DNA from: Gandjariella thermophila
GTDB lineage: Bacteria; Actinomycetota; Actinomycetes; Mycobacteriales; Pseudonocardiaceae
Reading direction: 5' to 3'
NCBI RefSeq assembly: GCF_005405885.1
Contig: NZ_BJFL01000024.1
Span: 30,823 to 94,822 of the forward strand
Length of the DNA: 64,000 nucleotides
The notes beneath the pieces were generated by a model. It was not told where the DNA came from. It saw only the letters and a program-made list of their open reading frames with translations, and did no database searches. Made by a program: the position numbers and the translations under genes. Positions within the stretch are counted from its first letter, which is position 1, and every line of letters starts with the position of its first letter. Below, in pieces: positions 37,036 to 48,364 of this stretch.

Positions 37036-37854
37036 TCACCTCGGGAGGTCCCGGCTCGCCCTGGCCAGCCGGGTGGCGATGCTGCCGTCGATGACCTCGT
37101 CGCCGACCCGGACCACCATGCCGCCGATGACCTCGGGGTCGATCTCGACCTGGATCGAGACGGGCCGCCCGTAGATTCGGGACAGCACCGTCGCGAGCCG
37201 CTCCTCCTGCTCCGCCGACAGCGGTTCCGCGGCGACCACCTGCGCCATCGAACGGTTGCGGCGGGACGCGGCCAGCTCGGCGAGCTGCTGCACCACCGCG
37301 TCCAGGCTACGGTGCCGCGGCGCCCGCACGGCCTGCTCCAGCAACTGCAGCGTAACCGGCTTCACCTTGTCCGCCAGCAGCCCACGGAGCAGGTCAAGCC
37401 GGCCGGGCGCCGGCGCCGAGGTGTCCTCCAGCAGCTCCCGCAGGCGGCTCTCCGAGTCGAGCACCCGGCCGAAGCGGAACAGCTCGTCCTCCACCTCGTC
37501 CAGCGCGCCGTCCCGCTCGGCCGACGCCAGCAGGGCCTGCCGGGCGAGCGACTCCAGCGCGTCGACCAGGTCGGTGGTGCGCGACCAGCGCTGCGTCACC
37601 ACCTCGAGGAGCAGGTCGAGCGCCGCGGCGTCGAGCTTGCCGCCGAACACCCGCTCGGCCAGGCCCCGGCGGCCGGACTCCGCCGCCGCCGGGTCGGCCA
37701 GGTACCGGCGCAGCACCCGCTCGGTGTCCAGCACCCGGGCCGCCTCGGAAAGCTGGTCGGCGAGCCGGTGCAGCGCGCCGGTCTCGGTGCCGCCGACCTG
37801 CTCCTCGAACCGGTCCCGCACCACGGCCAGGGACAACCTGCTGGTGAACTGCAT
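37036..37854 (-). CDS. atpH: F1Fo ATP synthase delta subunit, long form
   Basis: 272 residues from ATG 37854, about 95 longer than E. coli delta, with a duplicated-looking helical N-terminal part before the C-terminal [24 protein letters not shown] domain (here [11 protein letters not shown]). Its ATG shares a base with the TGA of the preceding b' gene (TGATG), a re-initiation arrangement. In mycobacteria these two genes are fused into a single b-delta subunit; here they are separate. Confidence 0.95.
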   Translation of the reverse strand: MQFTSRLSLAVVRDRFEEQVGGTETGALHRLADQLSEAARVLDTERVLRRYLADPAAAESGRRGLAERVFGGKLDAAALDLLLEVVTQRWSRTTDLVDALESLARQALLASAERDGALDEVEDELFRFGRVLDSESRLRELLEDTSAPAPGRLDLLRGLLADKVKPVTLQLLEQAVRAPRHRSLDAVVQQLAELAASRRNRSMAQVVAAEPLSAEQEERLATVLSRIYGRPVSIQVEIDPEVIGGMVVRVGDEVIDGSIATRLARASRDLPR

Positions 37855-38395
37855 CACGCGTCTCCCTTGCCCACCGCGGCACCGGCGGTGCCGGCCCGCT
37901 CGGCCTCCGGGGCGGCCATGCCCTCCAGCTCACCGAGGAAGCGGTCCACGGTGGCCGCGCGCCTGGCCGGGTCGCCGAGGTGCTCGCGGACCAACCGCTC
38001 GGCAAGCTGGGCGGCCAGCCCGCCGACGTGCGCCTGCAGCTCGCGCACCACGTGCTGGTGCATCAGCGCGAGCTGCTCCTCGCCGCGCTGGCGGACGCGC
38101 TCCACCTCCGCGTCGGCCCGCTGCCGCATCTCCTCACGGATACGGTCGGCGTCCACCCGGGCGGTGTCCCGGATCTTGGCCGCCTCGGTGCGCGCCTCGG
38201 CGACCGCGTCCTGGAACTTGCGCTCCGCCTCGGCGAGCCGCTCCTCGGCGCGCCTGGCCTCCTCGAGCTGGCGGCGCACCTCCTCCTGGCGCTCGCGCAT
38301 CAGCTTGCGCACCGGAGGAACGACCTTCCACCACAGGAAGCCGATGATCACCGCGAAGGCGAACAGCGAGCTGATGTACTTCGCGACCTCACCCA

Positions 38396-38396
<1 letters not shown>
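37854..38396 (-). CDS. atpF: F1Fo ATP synthase second b-type (b') subunit
   Basis: 180 residues: one N-terminal membrane helix (YISSLFAFAVIIGFLWWKV) followed by a long charged helix (RERQEEVRRQLEEARRAEER) and a C-terminal region ending AAVGKGDA. It equals the N-terminal part of the mycobacterial b-delta fusion, and forms the peripheral stalk with the other b subunit. Start ATG 38396 overlaps the b stop (TGATG); GTG 38399 is an alternative with better Shine-Dalgarno spacing (GGAGG, 6 bases). Confidence 0.93.
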
Positions 38397-39985
<1,589 letters not shown>

Positions 39986-39989
<4 letters not shown>

Positions 39990-40393
39990 TGCTGACGAAG
40001 CTCCTTCACGACCGTTCCGGCGGTGTTGGCGGTAATGATCAGTTGGAAGAGGGCGAGCCCGACGAACACACCCATGCCCTCCGGCCGCACCAGGATGGCG
40101 ATCAGCAGCGCGATCGCCGTGATCACGGCCAGCCGACCGAGCGCGGACAGCGCCAGTGCCCGCTTGCTGGGATTCTCGCTGATCGTCACACGGGACACCG
40201 ACCGCTGCACGAGCAGGGTGTTGACCAGGCCGAGCGCGAGCCCCACGGTTCCGAACACGCCCGCGAGGATGTGGCCGAGCACGCCGGAAACGACCAGCCC
40301 CAGGACCGCGAAGGCGCCCGCCACCAGCAGCGGGCGGCGGAGGTTCAGGACCTTGCCGGCGGGGATGGTCGATACAGCGTCTGCGGCTGACAC
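39986..40393 (-). CDS. ATP synthase I-like membrane protein
   Basis: 135 residues, four predicted membrane helices ([35 protein letters not shown] and others). It corresponds to Rv1303 upstream of atpB and to the AtpI-like proteins thought to help assemble the c ring. GTG 40393 has GAGGGG at a good distance. Its stop overlaps atpB. Confidence 0.88.
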
Positions 40394-40409
40394 GGCTGCC
40401 CCTCGATGT

Positions 40410-40610
40410 CTACAGGAACTTCCGGAACTGTACGTACGAGTAGAGGCAGGCGGAGGCAATACCCACCGCGAGCCCCACGAACACAAAAACTGGAGAGGTA
40501 TGGGCGCGGCCGTCAATGAACCAGCCAAGGACCGAGCACCCGACGACCAGAACCACGACGGCCGATCCCAAACCGATCAACTGGACCGGGCTCGGTGGTT
40601 TTTGCGCCAC
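40410..40610 (-). CDS. AtpZ-like small membrane protein
   Basis: 66 residues with two membrane helices (LIGLGSAVVVLVVGCSVLGW and PVFVFVGLAVGIASACLYSY). The G-rich first helix, the WFIDG turn and the closing YVQFRKFL are typical of AtpZ/AtpI proteins at the head of atp operons. The first gene of the operon here, 16 bases before the I-like gene. Confidence 0.88.
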   Translation of the reverse strand: MAQKPPSPVQLIGLGSAVVVLVVGCSVLGWFIDGRAHTSPVFVFVGLAVGIASACLYSYVQFRKFL

Positions 40611-41083
40611 GACCGGCCTACCAGGGGGCTACCAACGCGCGTCGATCATTCAAGCGCTGCTCCTTGTCGGTCGATACGTCGGCGAAGGTACGAGACGTAC
40701 CCGAACCTCCCACCGGCGCGGGCCGGCATCCCCGCGGTCCATTGCGGGGATGCCGCGGACGCTACCACAGGGTAGTTGCACCCCTTCACAAGGGCCTGAC
40801 CTGCGGGCTCTTGCGCGGGGTACGGCGTGCTTCCGGACATAACGTACATGGTCATGCGGTCACCGCGACAGGGACCTCGCGATGTTCGCGGACAGCGTCA
40901 CAAACGGACGAACCCGGCGTCGATTACCCCCGAGGTAGCCGCTCGGCGCGACCGGACTACTCCGCGAGTCCGCGGGCCGGGCGCGGCGGCTGCACGGGTG
41001 CCGCGACCTGGCGTACTCGCGGTTCCGTCGTTGTGAGTCCGCACACACGCCTGGTGTGACCACCGCCACGCGCCGCACACCGA
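40611..41083. other. Upstream region of the atp operon
   Basis: 473 bases without a convincing gene, between wecA and atpZ. A candidate minus-strand promoter lies at 40762-40791. The stretch 40860-41060 contains short frames with no ribosome-binding site. An ATP synthase leader of about 150 bases would result. Confidence 0.5.
40762..40791 (-). promoter_or_regulatory. Candidate promoter of the atp operon
   Basis: On the minus strand TTGTGA (40786-40791) and TGGTAG (40762-40767) are separated by 18 bases. The -35 is good, the -10 weak. No other better pair was seen in the upstream region of atpZ. Confidence 0.35.
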
Positions 41084-42268
41084 TCAGGTCCTCAGCCGGG
41101 GGATCAGCGACACCAGCAGCGCCAGGCCGAGGCCGATGCCGACCACCCAGCCGACCACGGTGACGTCGGTGAACAGGGTCAGCGCCACCGCGCCGAAGGC
41201 GAGCACCCCGGCCCACAGGTAGATCAGCAGCACCGCGCGCCGCTGCGAGTGGCCGAGTTCCAGCAGCCGGTGGTGCAGGTGCATCTTGTCCGCCGCGAAG
41301 GGGCTGAGCCCCTTCCGGGTCCGTCGCACCACGGCGAGCATCAGGTCCAGCATCGGGACGAACAGCACGGCGGCGGCCACCAGCAGCGGGGAGAGCAGGG
41401 CGAGCAGGTCGCGCGGGCCGTAGCCGACGTAGCTGAGCCGGCCGGACGCCGAGGTGCTGGCCGCGGCCAGCATCAGCCCGATGAGCATCGACCCGGAGTC
41501 GCCCATGAACAGCCGGGCCGGCTGGAAGTTGTGCGGCAGGAAGCCCAGGCACGCCCCGGCCAGGGTGGCCGCGATCAGCGCCGGCGGGTAGGCGTTCACG
41601 TCGCCGCCGGTGTCGCCGAGCAGGCCGAGCGAGAAGGCCAGGGTGGCGCTGGCCGAGATCAGCCCGATGCCGGCGGCCAGCCCGTCCAGGCCGTCGACGA
41701 AGTTCATCGCGTTCACCATGGTGACCACCAGCAGCACGGTGATCAGCGCGCCCTGGTTCTGGTCCAGCACGAGCACCGAGCCCAAGCTGCCGTTCTGCCC
41801 CGCCCAGGGCACCCAGAACATGAACCACTGCAGGCCGAAGAGCACCAGGATGCCGGCCGCGGTGGTCTGCCCGGCGAACTTGGTCAGCGAGTCCAGTTCG
41901 AACCGGTCGTCCAGCGCGCCTATCAGGGTGATCACCGCGCCGGCCACCAGCACCGCGACCGGGTCCCAGGAGAAGGTGAACGCGTTGCGCAGCACCGGAA
42001 GCTGGTGCGCCAGCAGGGTGCCGCAGACCACCCCGCCGTACATGGCGACGCCGCCCATCCGGGGCATCGGGGCCACGTGCACGTCCCGCTGCCGGGGATA
42101 GGCCACCGCGCCGACCCGGATGGCCAGCAGCCGGATCAGCCCGGTGAGCAGGAAGGTCACCGTTGCGGAGATCAGGAGGACGAGCAGGTACTCGCGGACC
42201 GGGAGCAGGCCGCCCGGGGCGCCCGGAACCGAGGTGGGCGCGGGGCCCACCATGCCAGGGCCCACCAT
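41084..42268 (-). CDS. wecA: Polyprenyl-phosphate N-acetylglucosamine-1-phosphate transferase (WecA/Rfe type)
   Basis: A 394-residue, roughly 11-helix enzyme that transfers GlcNAc-1-P to decaprenyl phosphate, starting the linker unit that joins arabinogalactan to peptidoglycan. Visible motifs are HVAPMPRMGG, the catalytic DDRFELD, NAMNFVDGLDGLAAG, FMGDSGSMLIG and the cytosolic KMHLHHRLLELGHS loop. The equivalent gene in M. tuberculosis, Rv1302, is in the same place. The start is uncertain between GTG/ATG codons in a Met/Gly/Pro repeat (42268 or 42253), with no clear ribosome-binding site. Confidence 0.95.
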   Translation of the reverse strand: MVGPGMVGPAPTSVPGAPGGLLPVREYLLVLLISATVTFLLTGLIRLLAIRVGAVAYPRQRDVHVAPMPRMGGVAMYGGVVCGTLLAHQLPVLRNAFTFSWDPVAVLVAGAVITLIGALDDRFELDSLTKFAGQTTAAGILVLFGLQWFMFWVPWAGQNGSLGSVLVLDQNQGALITVLLVVTMVNAMNFVDGLDGLAAGIGLISASATLAFSLGLLGDTGGDVNAYPPALIAATLAGACLGFLPHNFQPARLFMGDSGSMLIGLMLAAASTSASGRLSYVGYGPRDLLALLSPLLVAAAVLFVPMLDLMLAVVRRTRKGLSPFAADKMHLHHRLLELGHSQRRAVLLIYLWAGVLAFGAVALTLFTDVTVVGWVVGIGLGLALLVSLIPRLRT

Positions 42269-42487
42269 GTCAGGCGCGCCCCTGGTCCGATCGGAGGCGC
42301 GCCGCGCGGGCGTTCGACCGTACGGCCATGCCGGCCATCTCCCGGAACGGGCTGCTCACTTCGCGTTGACTCCAATTTCCGCGATCTCCCGCGACCGCGA
42401 TCGTGCCGCCAGGGCCGTGGCACCGGAGAGCAGCGCACGCGTCCCGGTCGCGTCGGTGTGCCCAACGCTACCGCGCGGTTACTCCGG

Positions 42488-43138
42488 CTAGCGCGCCACC
42501 TCGAGCTCGGTGCCGAGCACCTCGGCCAGCGCCGCGGTGCTCACCTCTCCCTCGCGCAGCACCACCGGCTTCGCCCCGGTGAGGTCGACGATGGTGGACG
42601 GCACCCGGTCGCCGGAGGGACCGCCGTCCAGGTAGACGGTTACCAGGTCGCCGAGTTGCTCCCGCGCCTCGCCGGCGGTGGTCGCCGGCGGATGGCCGGA
42701 CCGGTTCGCGCTGGACACCGCCATCGGGCCGACCTCGCGGAGCAGTTCCAGCGCGACCGGGTGCAGCGGCATGCGCAGCATCACGGTGCCCCGGGTCTCG
42801 CCGAGGTCCCACGCCAACGACGGCGCGTGCGCCAGCACGATGGACAGCCCACCCGGCCAGAACGCCTCGATCAGCGACCGGGCCCGGCTGGGTACCGACA
42901 TGGTCAGGCCGTCCACGGTGGACCAGGAGCCGACCAGCACCGGCACTGGCATGTCCGGCCCGCGCCCCTTGGCGGCCAGCAGCGAGCGCACCGCGTTCGC
43001 GTCGAAGGCGTCACAGCCGATCCCGTACACCGTGTCGGTCGGCAGCACCACGAGACCACCGGAACGCACCGCGCCGGCGGCCGCGGCCAGGCCGGCCTCC
43101 CGGGTGTCGTTGCGGCTGCAGTCGTACATCGTGCTCAC
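42488..43138 (-). CDS. tsaC: L-threonylcarbamoyladenylate synthase (Sua5/YrdC family)
   Basis: Makes the threonylcarbamoyl-AMP used for t6A37 in tRNA. 216 residues with GGLVVLPTDTVYGIGCDAF at the N-terminus, the KGRGPDMPVPVLV loop, and SSANRSGHPPATT. GTG 43138 (VSTMYDCS) is favoured over ATG 43144 because AGGA lies at a better distance and the family usually starts this way. Upstream lies the palindromic repeat separating it from prmC. Confidence 0.95.
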   Translation of the reverse strand: MSTMYDCSRNDTREAGLAAAAGAVRSGGLVVLPTDTVYGIGCDAFDANAVRSLLAAKGRGPDMPVPVLVGSWSTVDGLTMSVPSRARSLIEAFWPGGLSIVLAHAPSLAWDLGETRGTVMLRMPLHPVALELLREVGPMAVSSANRSGHPPATTAGEAREQLGDLVTVYLDGGPSGDRVPSTIVDLTGAKPVVLREGEVSTAALAEVLGTELEVAR

Positions 43139-43155
43139 GGGCATAGATCCTGGCA

Positions 43156-43229
43156 CCCCCGCATTGAGCGGGCTGAACGGGGGTTTGCGGGCTCCCGAGA
43201 CGGCCGTTCAGCCCGCTGAATGCGGGGTC
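43156..43229. repeat. Palindromic dispersed element (CCCGCATTCAGC family), copy 2
   Basis: Arms at about 43156-43180 and 43204-43228 are inverted copies (CCCGCATTGAGCGGGCTGAA against TTCAGCCCGCTGAATGCGGG) around a GC-rich centre. The right arm encodes the last residues of prmC (TPHSAG) and its TGA; the left arm reaches the tsaC leader. The same family occurs at 25663-25738. Confidence 0.85.
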
Positions 43230-44107
43230 TGGGTGCGCCGCAGGTGCGCGGTGGCGAACCGGGGCCGGCCGGCCAGATCGGCGTGGTCGGTGACCTCGGT
43301 GAAGGCGCCGTGGCTGGCGAGCAGCGCCGGCACCGCCTCGCCGTGGCCGTCGTCGTGCTCGATGCCCACCGCGCCGCCGGGCCGCAGCAGCCGGGCCGCG
43401 CGGTCGACCACGTCGCGGATCACCGCGAGGCCGCCGTCTCCGGCGAACACCGCGTGCTCCGGGTCGTGCTCGGCGACCTCGGGCGGCACCGCGGTGCCCT
43501 CCGGCACGTACGGCGGGTTGCACAGCAGCAGGTCGACCATGCCGGCCAGGTCGGCGAGCAGGTCGGGATCGGCCACGTCGCCGGCGTGCAGCCGGATCCG
43601 GGAGTCGCCGGCGGCGGCCCGGATGTTGGCATTGCGCCGGGCCCAGGCCAGCGCGGCCGGGTCCCGCTCCACGGCGTGCACCTCGGCGTCCGGCCGGGCG
43701 TTGGCCACCGCCAGGCCGAGCACCCCCGATCCAGTGCACAGGTCCACCACCACCGGCCGGCGCACACCCTGCAGCTCGGCCAGCCCCCAGGCGAACAGCA
43801 GCTCCGTCTCCGGGCGGGGCACGAACACCCCGGGGCCGACGGCCACGCAGATGCCGCCCATGGCGGCCCAGCCGGTGAGGTGCTGCAGCGGCACCCGCTC
43901 GGCGCGGCGGCGGACCAGCCGGCGCAGCTCGTCCGCGGCGACCGGGTCGATCTCGGTGACCAGCGGCAGCCGGGTGCGTGGCACGCCGAGCACGTGCGCG
44001 GCGAGCAGCTCGGCGTCCGCGCGGGGGCTGGCCACCCCGGCATCGGCGAGCACCCGCTCGGCCTCGCGCACCGCCGCGCGCAGTGGTTGCGCCTCCGCGC
44101 CAGCCAC
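43208..44107 (-). CDS. prmC: Peptide chain release factor N5-glutamine methyltransferase
   Basis: Methylates the GGQ Gln of release factors. 299 residues: an N-terminal helical domain (AVREAERVLADAGVASPRAD), SAM-binding VVDLCTGSGVLGLAVA, and the substrate-Gln motif NPPYVPEG. It lies just downstream of prfA, its substrate gene. The end is unusual: the last residues, RRTQTPHSAG, and the stop come from the palindromic repeat element, so the C-terminus has been redefined by the repeat. Confidence 0.96.
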   Translation of the reverse strand: MAGAEAQPLRAAVREAERVLADAGVASPRADAELLAAHVLGVPRTRLPLVTEIDPVAADELRRLVRRRAERVPLQHLTGWAAMGGICVAVGPGVFVPRPETELLFAWGLAELQGVRRPVVVDLCTGSGVLGLAVANARPDAEVHAVERDPAALAWARRNANIRAAAGDSRIRLHAGDVADPDLLADLAGMVDLLLCNPPYVPEGTAVPPEVAEHDPEHAVFAGDGGLAVIRDVVDRAARLLRPGGAVGIEHDDGHGEAVPALLASHGAFTEVTDHADLAGRPRFATAHLRRTQTPHSAG

Positions 44108-44113
44108 CGGCCG

Positions 44114-45202
44114 TCAGCTCCCGGCGGTACCGGCGGTGGCCAGCCGGTCCGCCCGGTCCGCGGCGATCAGCGCCTCCAGCACGCCGTCCAGGTCCCCGTC
44201 GAGCACCTGGTCGAGGTTGTACGCCTTGTAGTTGACCCGGTGGTCGGAGATCCGGTTCTCTGGGAAGTTGTAGGTGCGCACCCGCTCCGAGCGGTCCACC
44301 GTGCGGACCTGGCTGCGCCGCGCGTCCGCGGCCTGCCGGGCCGCCTCCTCCTCGGCCAGCGCCTGCAACCGGGCCCGCAGCACGTGCATCGCCCTGGCCC
44401 GGTTCTGCAACTGGCTGCGCTCGTTCTGGCAGGACACCACGATGCCGGTGGGCAGGTGGGTGATGCGCACCGCGGAGTCGGTGGTGTTCACGCTCTGCCC
44501 GCCGTGGCCGGAGGACCGGAACACGTCGATACGCAGGTCCTTCTCGTCCACGTCGACCTCGACCTCGTCCGGCTCCGGGTAGACCAGCACGCCGGCGGCG
44601 GAGGTGTGGATGCGGCCCTGCGACTCGGTCACCGGCACCCGCTGCACCCGGTGCACGCCGCCCTCGAACTTCAGCCGGGCCCACACCCCCTCGGGCCCGT
44701 CCGGTCTGCCCTTCACGGCCAGCGTGACGTCCTTGTACCCGCCCAGCCCGGACTCGGTGGCGTCGAGCACCTCGGCCTGCCAGCCGCGGCGTTCGGCGTA
44801 GCGCAGGTACATGCGCAGCAGGTCGCCGGCGAACAGCGCCGACTCCTCGCCGCCCTCGCCAGACTTGATCTCCATGACCACGTCCGAGGCGTCGTGCGGG
44901 TCGCGCGGCAGCAGCAGCTCGGTGAGCCGCCGCTCGAGCGGCGGGATCTTCTCGGCCAGCGCGGTGGCCTCGGCGGCGAAGGCCGGGTCCTCCTCGGCGA
45001 GTTCCCGGGCCGCGGCCAGGTCGGCGCGGACCTCGTCCAGCTCGCGCGCGGCGCGGGCGATCGGGCTGAGCTCGGCGTAACGGCGGCCGAGCCGGCGCGC
45101 GAGGCCCTGGTCGGCGTGGATCGCCGGGTCGGCGAGCCTGCTTTCCAGCTCGGCGTGCTCGGCGAGCAGCGTGTCGAGCGAGTCAGGGGCGGGACGGGTC
45201 AC
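44114..45202 (-). CDS. prfA: Peptide chain release factor 1
   Basis: 362 residues with the GGQ motif in [16 protein letters not shown] and, upstream, domain 2 with [19 protein letters not shown]. The PxT-like anticodon tripeptide region is normal ([14 protein letters not shown] follows the HRVQ loop). GTG 45202 is the start. It follows rpmE and precedes prmC by six bases. Confidence 0.98.
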   Translation of the reverse strand: MTRPAPDSLDTLLAEHAELESRLADPAIHADQGLARRLGRRYAELSPIARAARELDEVRADLAAARELAEEDPAFAAEATALAEKIPPLERRLTELLLPRDPHDASDVVMEIKSGEGGEESALFAGDLLRMYLRYAERRGWQAEVLDATESGLGGYKDVTLAVKGRPDGPEGVWARLKFEGGVHRVQRVPVTESQGRIHTSAAGVLVYPEPDEVEVDVDEKDLRIDVFRSSGHGGQSVNTTDSAVRITHLPTGIVVSCQNERSQLQNRARAMHVLRARLQALAEEEAARQAADARRSQVRTVDRSERVRTYNFPENRISDHRVNYKAYNLDQVLDGDLDGVLEALIAADRADRLATAGTAGS

Positions 45203-45245
45203 GGGTGCTCCGATAGGGATTCACGACGACGGTACCGAAAAAGGC

Positions 45246-45290
45246 GGCGGCGCCCGAACCGGCGCCGTGCGCGACCGGTCGGGCGCCGCC
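45246..45290 (-). terminator. Hairpin between rpmE and prfA
   Basis: GGCGGCGCCCGA (45246-45257) pairs with TCGGGCGCCGCC (45279-45290), 12 bp, around a loop that can partly pair itself. It may terminate or attenuate the rpmE transcript before prfA. Confidence 0.6.
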
Positions 45291-45319
45291 GGGGCGAGTA
45301 CTCGCTCCGCCCTACGCCG

Positions 45320-45541
45320 CTACTTGTTCTTCTTGGGGCGCCTGCCGTAACGCGCCTCGAACCGGGCCACCCGGCCACCGGTGTCCAGAATCTTCTGCTT
45401 GCCGGTGTAGAAGGGGTGGCAGTTCGAGCAGACCTCGACGTGGATCACGCCGGTCTTCTTGGTGCTGCGGGTGGTGAACGTGTTGCCGCAGCCGCAGGTC
45501 ACCTCGGTGACCACGTAGTCGGGGTGGATACCGCTCTTCAC
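45320..45541 (-). CDS. rpmE: 50S ribosomal protein L31, zinc-binding (C+) form
   Basis: 73 residues from GTG 45541 ([10 protein letters not shown]) with GGAGAGGAC upstream. Metal ligands are visible in VTCGCGNTF and [11 protein letters not shown], so this is the zinc-containing paralogue; a zinc-free form may exist elsewhere. The basic tail YGRRPKKNK is standard. Confidence 0.97.
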   Translation of the reverse strand: MKSGIHPDYVVTEVTCGCGNTFTTRSTKKTGVIHVEVCSNCHPFYTGKQKILDTGGRVARFEARYGRRPKKNK

Positions 45542-45827
45542 CGTGTGTCGTCCTCTCCTCGTGGCCGCCGGGTCCCCGAGCCTTGCCTGCGGGGTGAACC
45601 GGTGCCGGACTCGACCATCCAGTGTGCCAGATGCGTCGCCGCCGGCAGGAACGCGTCCGGTTTCCGATTGTTCCGTGCCCGCCCGACGGCGCCGCAGGCG
45701 GCCCGCGGGTGCTTGCCGGCTGCCGTCCGGCGCGCGAAACGAACCTTCCGGCGCGGGAAAGGACCCGCCCGCCGCTCCGCTTTCGTTACCGAACGGTAGC
45801 GGTGATGACGCAAACGACACTGGGCCC

Positions 45828-46238
45828 GTGCTGTGCCTGGCGCGCCGGGTGCCGGCGCTGATGTGGTTCGCCGTGCCGCTGCTGTTCGTGGCCGGCGTGC
45901 TGGGCCTCACCGGCCTGGGTGTGCTGGTCACCGGCGCCGTCCGGGAGCCGCTGCAGCTGTCCGGCACGCTGTGCGGTGCGGCCGCCGCGGTGACCTTCGC
46001 CACCGGCGACGCGGTGTCCTGGCCGGGCGGCGGCCGACCGTGGCGCTGGGTGCGCCGGCTGTACCCGCTGGCCGTGCTGCTCGGCGGGGTGGCCGTGGAC
46101 GGGGTGCGGCTGCCGGTCGTGCCGGCGGTGGTGGTCGGCCTCGGCGCGCTGGCACTCGTCGGCGCGATGGTCGTCCGCTACCGCGACCGGCCGGAGCCGG
46201 TGACGGACGAGCCGCCGTACCTCGCCGTGCGCCGGTAG
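45828..46238 (+). CDS. Small four-helix membrane protein, hypothetical
   Basis: 136 residues, four predicted membrane helices ([68 protein letters not shown]) and a polar tail. No known family. GTG 45828 is chosen because GACACT lies six bases upstream, in the leaderless arrangement common here; ATG 45861 is an alternative. It is the only plus-strand gene in the block between rho and rpmE, and converges on rho. Confidence 0.7.
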   Translation: MLCLARRVPALMWFAVPLLFVAGVLGLTGLGVLVTGAVREPLQLSGTLCGAAAAVTFATGDAVSWPGGGRPWRWVRRLYPLAVLLGGVAVDGVRLPVVPAVVVGLGALALVGAMVVRYRDRPEPVTDEPPYLAVRR

Positions 46239-46250
46239 CCGCTGCTCACG

Positions 46251-46291
46251 CGCGGATGGGCCCCACCGGTGCTCGGCGGGGCCCATCCGCG
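46251..46291. terminator. Bidirectional hairpin terminator downstream of rho
   Basis: CGCGGATGGGCCCCACC (46251-46267) pairs with GGCGGGGCCCATCCGCG (46275-46291), 17 bp with one mismatch and a 7-base loop, between the convergent membrane-protein gene and rho. Confidence 0.8.
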
Positions 46292-46297
46292 TCGGCG

Positions 46298-48364
46298 CTA
46301 CTCCTCGCTGCCGCCGTTGTTGTTCGGTCCCGGGGTGGTCTTGGCCACCTGCATCAGGAACTCGATGTTGGTGCGCGTCTTGCGCAGCCGGTCCAGCAGC
46401 AGGTCGATGGCCTGCTGGCTGTCCAGCGCGTGCAGCACCCGGCGGAGCTTGTGGGTCACCGCCAACTCGTCCGGGGAGAGCAGCAGCTCCTCCTTACGGG
46501 TGCCGGACTGGTCGACGTCGACCGCGGGGAACACCCGCTTGTCGGCGATCTTGCGGTCCAGCTTGAGCTCGGCGTTGCCGGTGCCCTTGAACTCCTCGAA
46601 GATCACCGTGTCCATCGTGGACCCGGTCTCCACCAGCGCGGTGGCGAAGATGGTCAGCGAACCGCCGTTCTCGATGTTGCGGGCCGCGCCGAGGAACCGC
46701 TTCGGCGGGTACAGCGCGGTGGAGTCCACACCACCGGAGAGAATCCGGCCGGACGCCGGTGCGGCCAGGTTGTAGGCCCGGCCGAGCCGGGTGATCGAGT
46801 CGAGCAGCACGACCACGTCGTGCCCCATCTCGACCAGCCGCTTGGCTCGCTCGATGGACAGCTCGGCGACCGTGGTGTGGTCCGACGGCGGGCGGTCGAA
46901 GGTGGAGGCGATGATCTCGCCCTTCACCGACCGCTGCATGTCGGTGACCTCTTCCGGCCGCTCGTCCACCAGCACGACCATCAGGTAGCACTCGGGGTTG
47001 TTCCTGGTCACGCCGTTGGCGATGGCCTGGAGCACCGAGGTCTTGCCGGCCTTCGGCGGGGAGACGATCAGCGCCCGCTGCCCCTTGCCGACCGGCATGA
47101 CCAGGTCGATGACCCGGGTGGTCAGCCCGTTCGGGTCGGTCTCCAGCCGCAGCCGCTCGTTCGGGTACAGCGGGGTCAGCTTGTGGAACTCGGGACGGCT
47201 CTTGGCCGCCTCCGGCTCCAGGCCGTTCACCGTGTCCACCCGGACCAGCGGGTTGAACTTCTGCCGCTGCTGCTCGCCCTCGCGGGGCTGGCGGACCACA
47301 CCGGTGATCGTGTCGCCCCGGCGCAGCCCGTACTTGCGGACCAGCGACAGCGAGACGTAGACGTCGTTCGGCCCGGCCAGGTAGCCGGAGGTGCGCACGA
47401 ACGCGTAGTTCTCCAGGACGTCGAGGATGCCCGCGACGGGCAGCAACACGTCGTCCTCGCGGATCTCGGTGTCGCCGCCGCCCTCGCCGCGGCCTCCGCG
47501 GCGCCGGCGGTCCCGGAACCGGCGACCGCGCCTGCGGCCGCCCTCCTCCTCGTCGTCGCCGTTGCCCTGGCGGTTGCCCTGCTGGCGGTCGTTCTGCTGC
47601 TGGCGCTCGCCACCCTGGCGGTTGCTCTCGCCGCGGTTGCCCTGGTTGCCCTCGGCGCCGCCCTGGCCGCCGCTCTGACCGTCGCCCTGGTCGGCGTCCG
47701 GGCCGCCGGCCGGCCGGTTGGCCGAGCGGCGCCGGCGGCCACCACGGCGGCCGCCGTCCTCGCCCTGCGGCTTCTCCCCGCCGGGCTTGTCCCCACGCTG
47801 CTCGGAGCCCCGGTCGTCGCCGGCCCGCTCCCCGCCGGCCTGCTGCGGCTTCTCCGCCGGCCGCTCGGTGCTGGCGGCCTCGCCGCTGGCCTGCGCGGCA
47901 CCGCCGCGGGACGGCTGGTCACCGCCCAGTTCGAGCTGGTGGGCGGGCCGCTCCGCCGGGTCGACGGTCGCCGTGGCGGTAGGCGCGGGGGCACTGCTCT
48001 GCGCCTCGGCGGCCTCGGCGGCCTTCGGCGGCGTCGCGGCGTTGCCCCGACCGGAGGTACCGCCCTGCCGCTCCTTGATCGCGGCGATGAGGTCGCCCTT
48101 GCGCATACCCGCGGTTCCGGTGATGCCGAGCTGGCTGGCGAGCTCCCGCAGCTCGGCGAGCACCATGCCGGACAGTCCGGCACGCCGGCGCGGCGAGCCG
48201 CCGTTGGACTGGGTGGTCAGCGCGTTCTCCTCGGCGTCGGGGCGGGGCTGTGGCGCTTCGCCGCTCGACTCGGTACGCGATGACTCAGGCTGGTCACTGC
48301 CAGTCTGATCAGCGCGATCGGCGGCGGGCACCGCGTCGCTGCTCAGTAGATCGGTATTGCTCAC
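46298..48364 (-). CDS. rho: Transcription termination factor Rho with actinobacterial Arg/Gly-rich insertion
   Basis: 688 residues. The N-terminal Rho-N helix region (AELRELASQLGITGTAGMRK) is followed by a low-complexity insertion of about 200 residues rich in Arg, Gly, Asn, Gln, Glu ([26 protein letters not shown]), then the RNA-binding cold-shock domain (DVLENYAFVRTSGYLAGPND) and the motor with Walker A PPKAGKTSVLQAIA. Such insertions in actinobacteria raise RNA affinity. Start GTG 48364 has GGAAGGA. A promoter about 290 bases upstream gives a long leader, as expected for autoregulated rho. Confidence 0.98.
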   Translation of the reverse strand: MSNTDLLSSDAVPAADRADQTGSDQPESSRTESSGEAPQPRPDAEENALTTQSNGGSPRRRAGLSGMVLAELRELASQLGITGTAGMRKGDLIAAIKERQGGTSGRGNAATPPKAAEAAEAQSSAPAPTATATVDPAERPAHQLELGGDQPSRGGAAQASGEAASTERPAEKPQQAGGERAGDDRGSEQRGDKPGGEKPQGEDGGRRGGRRRRSANRPAGGPDADQGDGQSGGQGGAEGNQGNRGESNRQGGERQQQNDRQQGNRQGNGDDEEEGGRRRGRRFRDRRRRGGRGEGGGDTEIREDDVLLPVAGILDVLENYAFVRTSGYLAGPNDVYVSLSLVRKYGLRRGDTITGVVRQPREGEQQRQKFNPLVRVDTVNGLEPEAAKSRPEFHKLTPLYPNERLRLETDPNGLTTRVIDLVMPVGKGQRALIVSPPKAGKTSVLQAIANGVTRNNPECYLMVVLVDERPEEVTDMQRSVKGEIIASTFDRPPSDHTTVAELSIERAKRLVEMGHDVVVLLDSITRLGRAYNLAAPASGRILSGGVDSTALYPPKRFLGAARNIENGGSLTIFATALVETGSTMDTVIFEEFKGTGNAELKLDRKIADKRVFPAVDVDQSGTRKEELLLSPDELAVTHKLRRVLHALDSQQAIDLLLDRLRKTRTNIEFLMQVAKTTPGPNNNGGSEE

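Noticed and set aside
40646..41036. Short frames between wecA and atpZ
   Set aside because: No ribosome-binding site or coherent codon bias; the stretch is better explained as the atp promoter/leader region.
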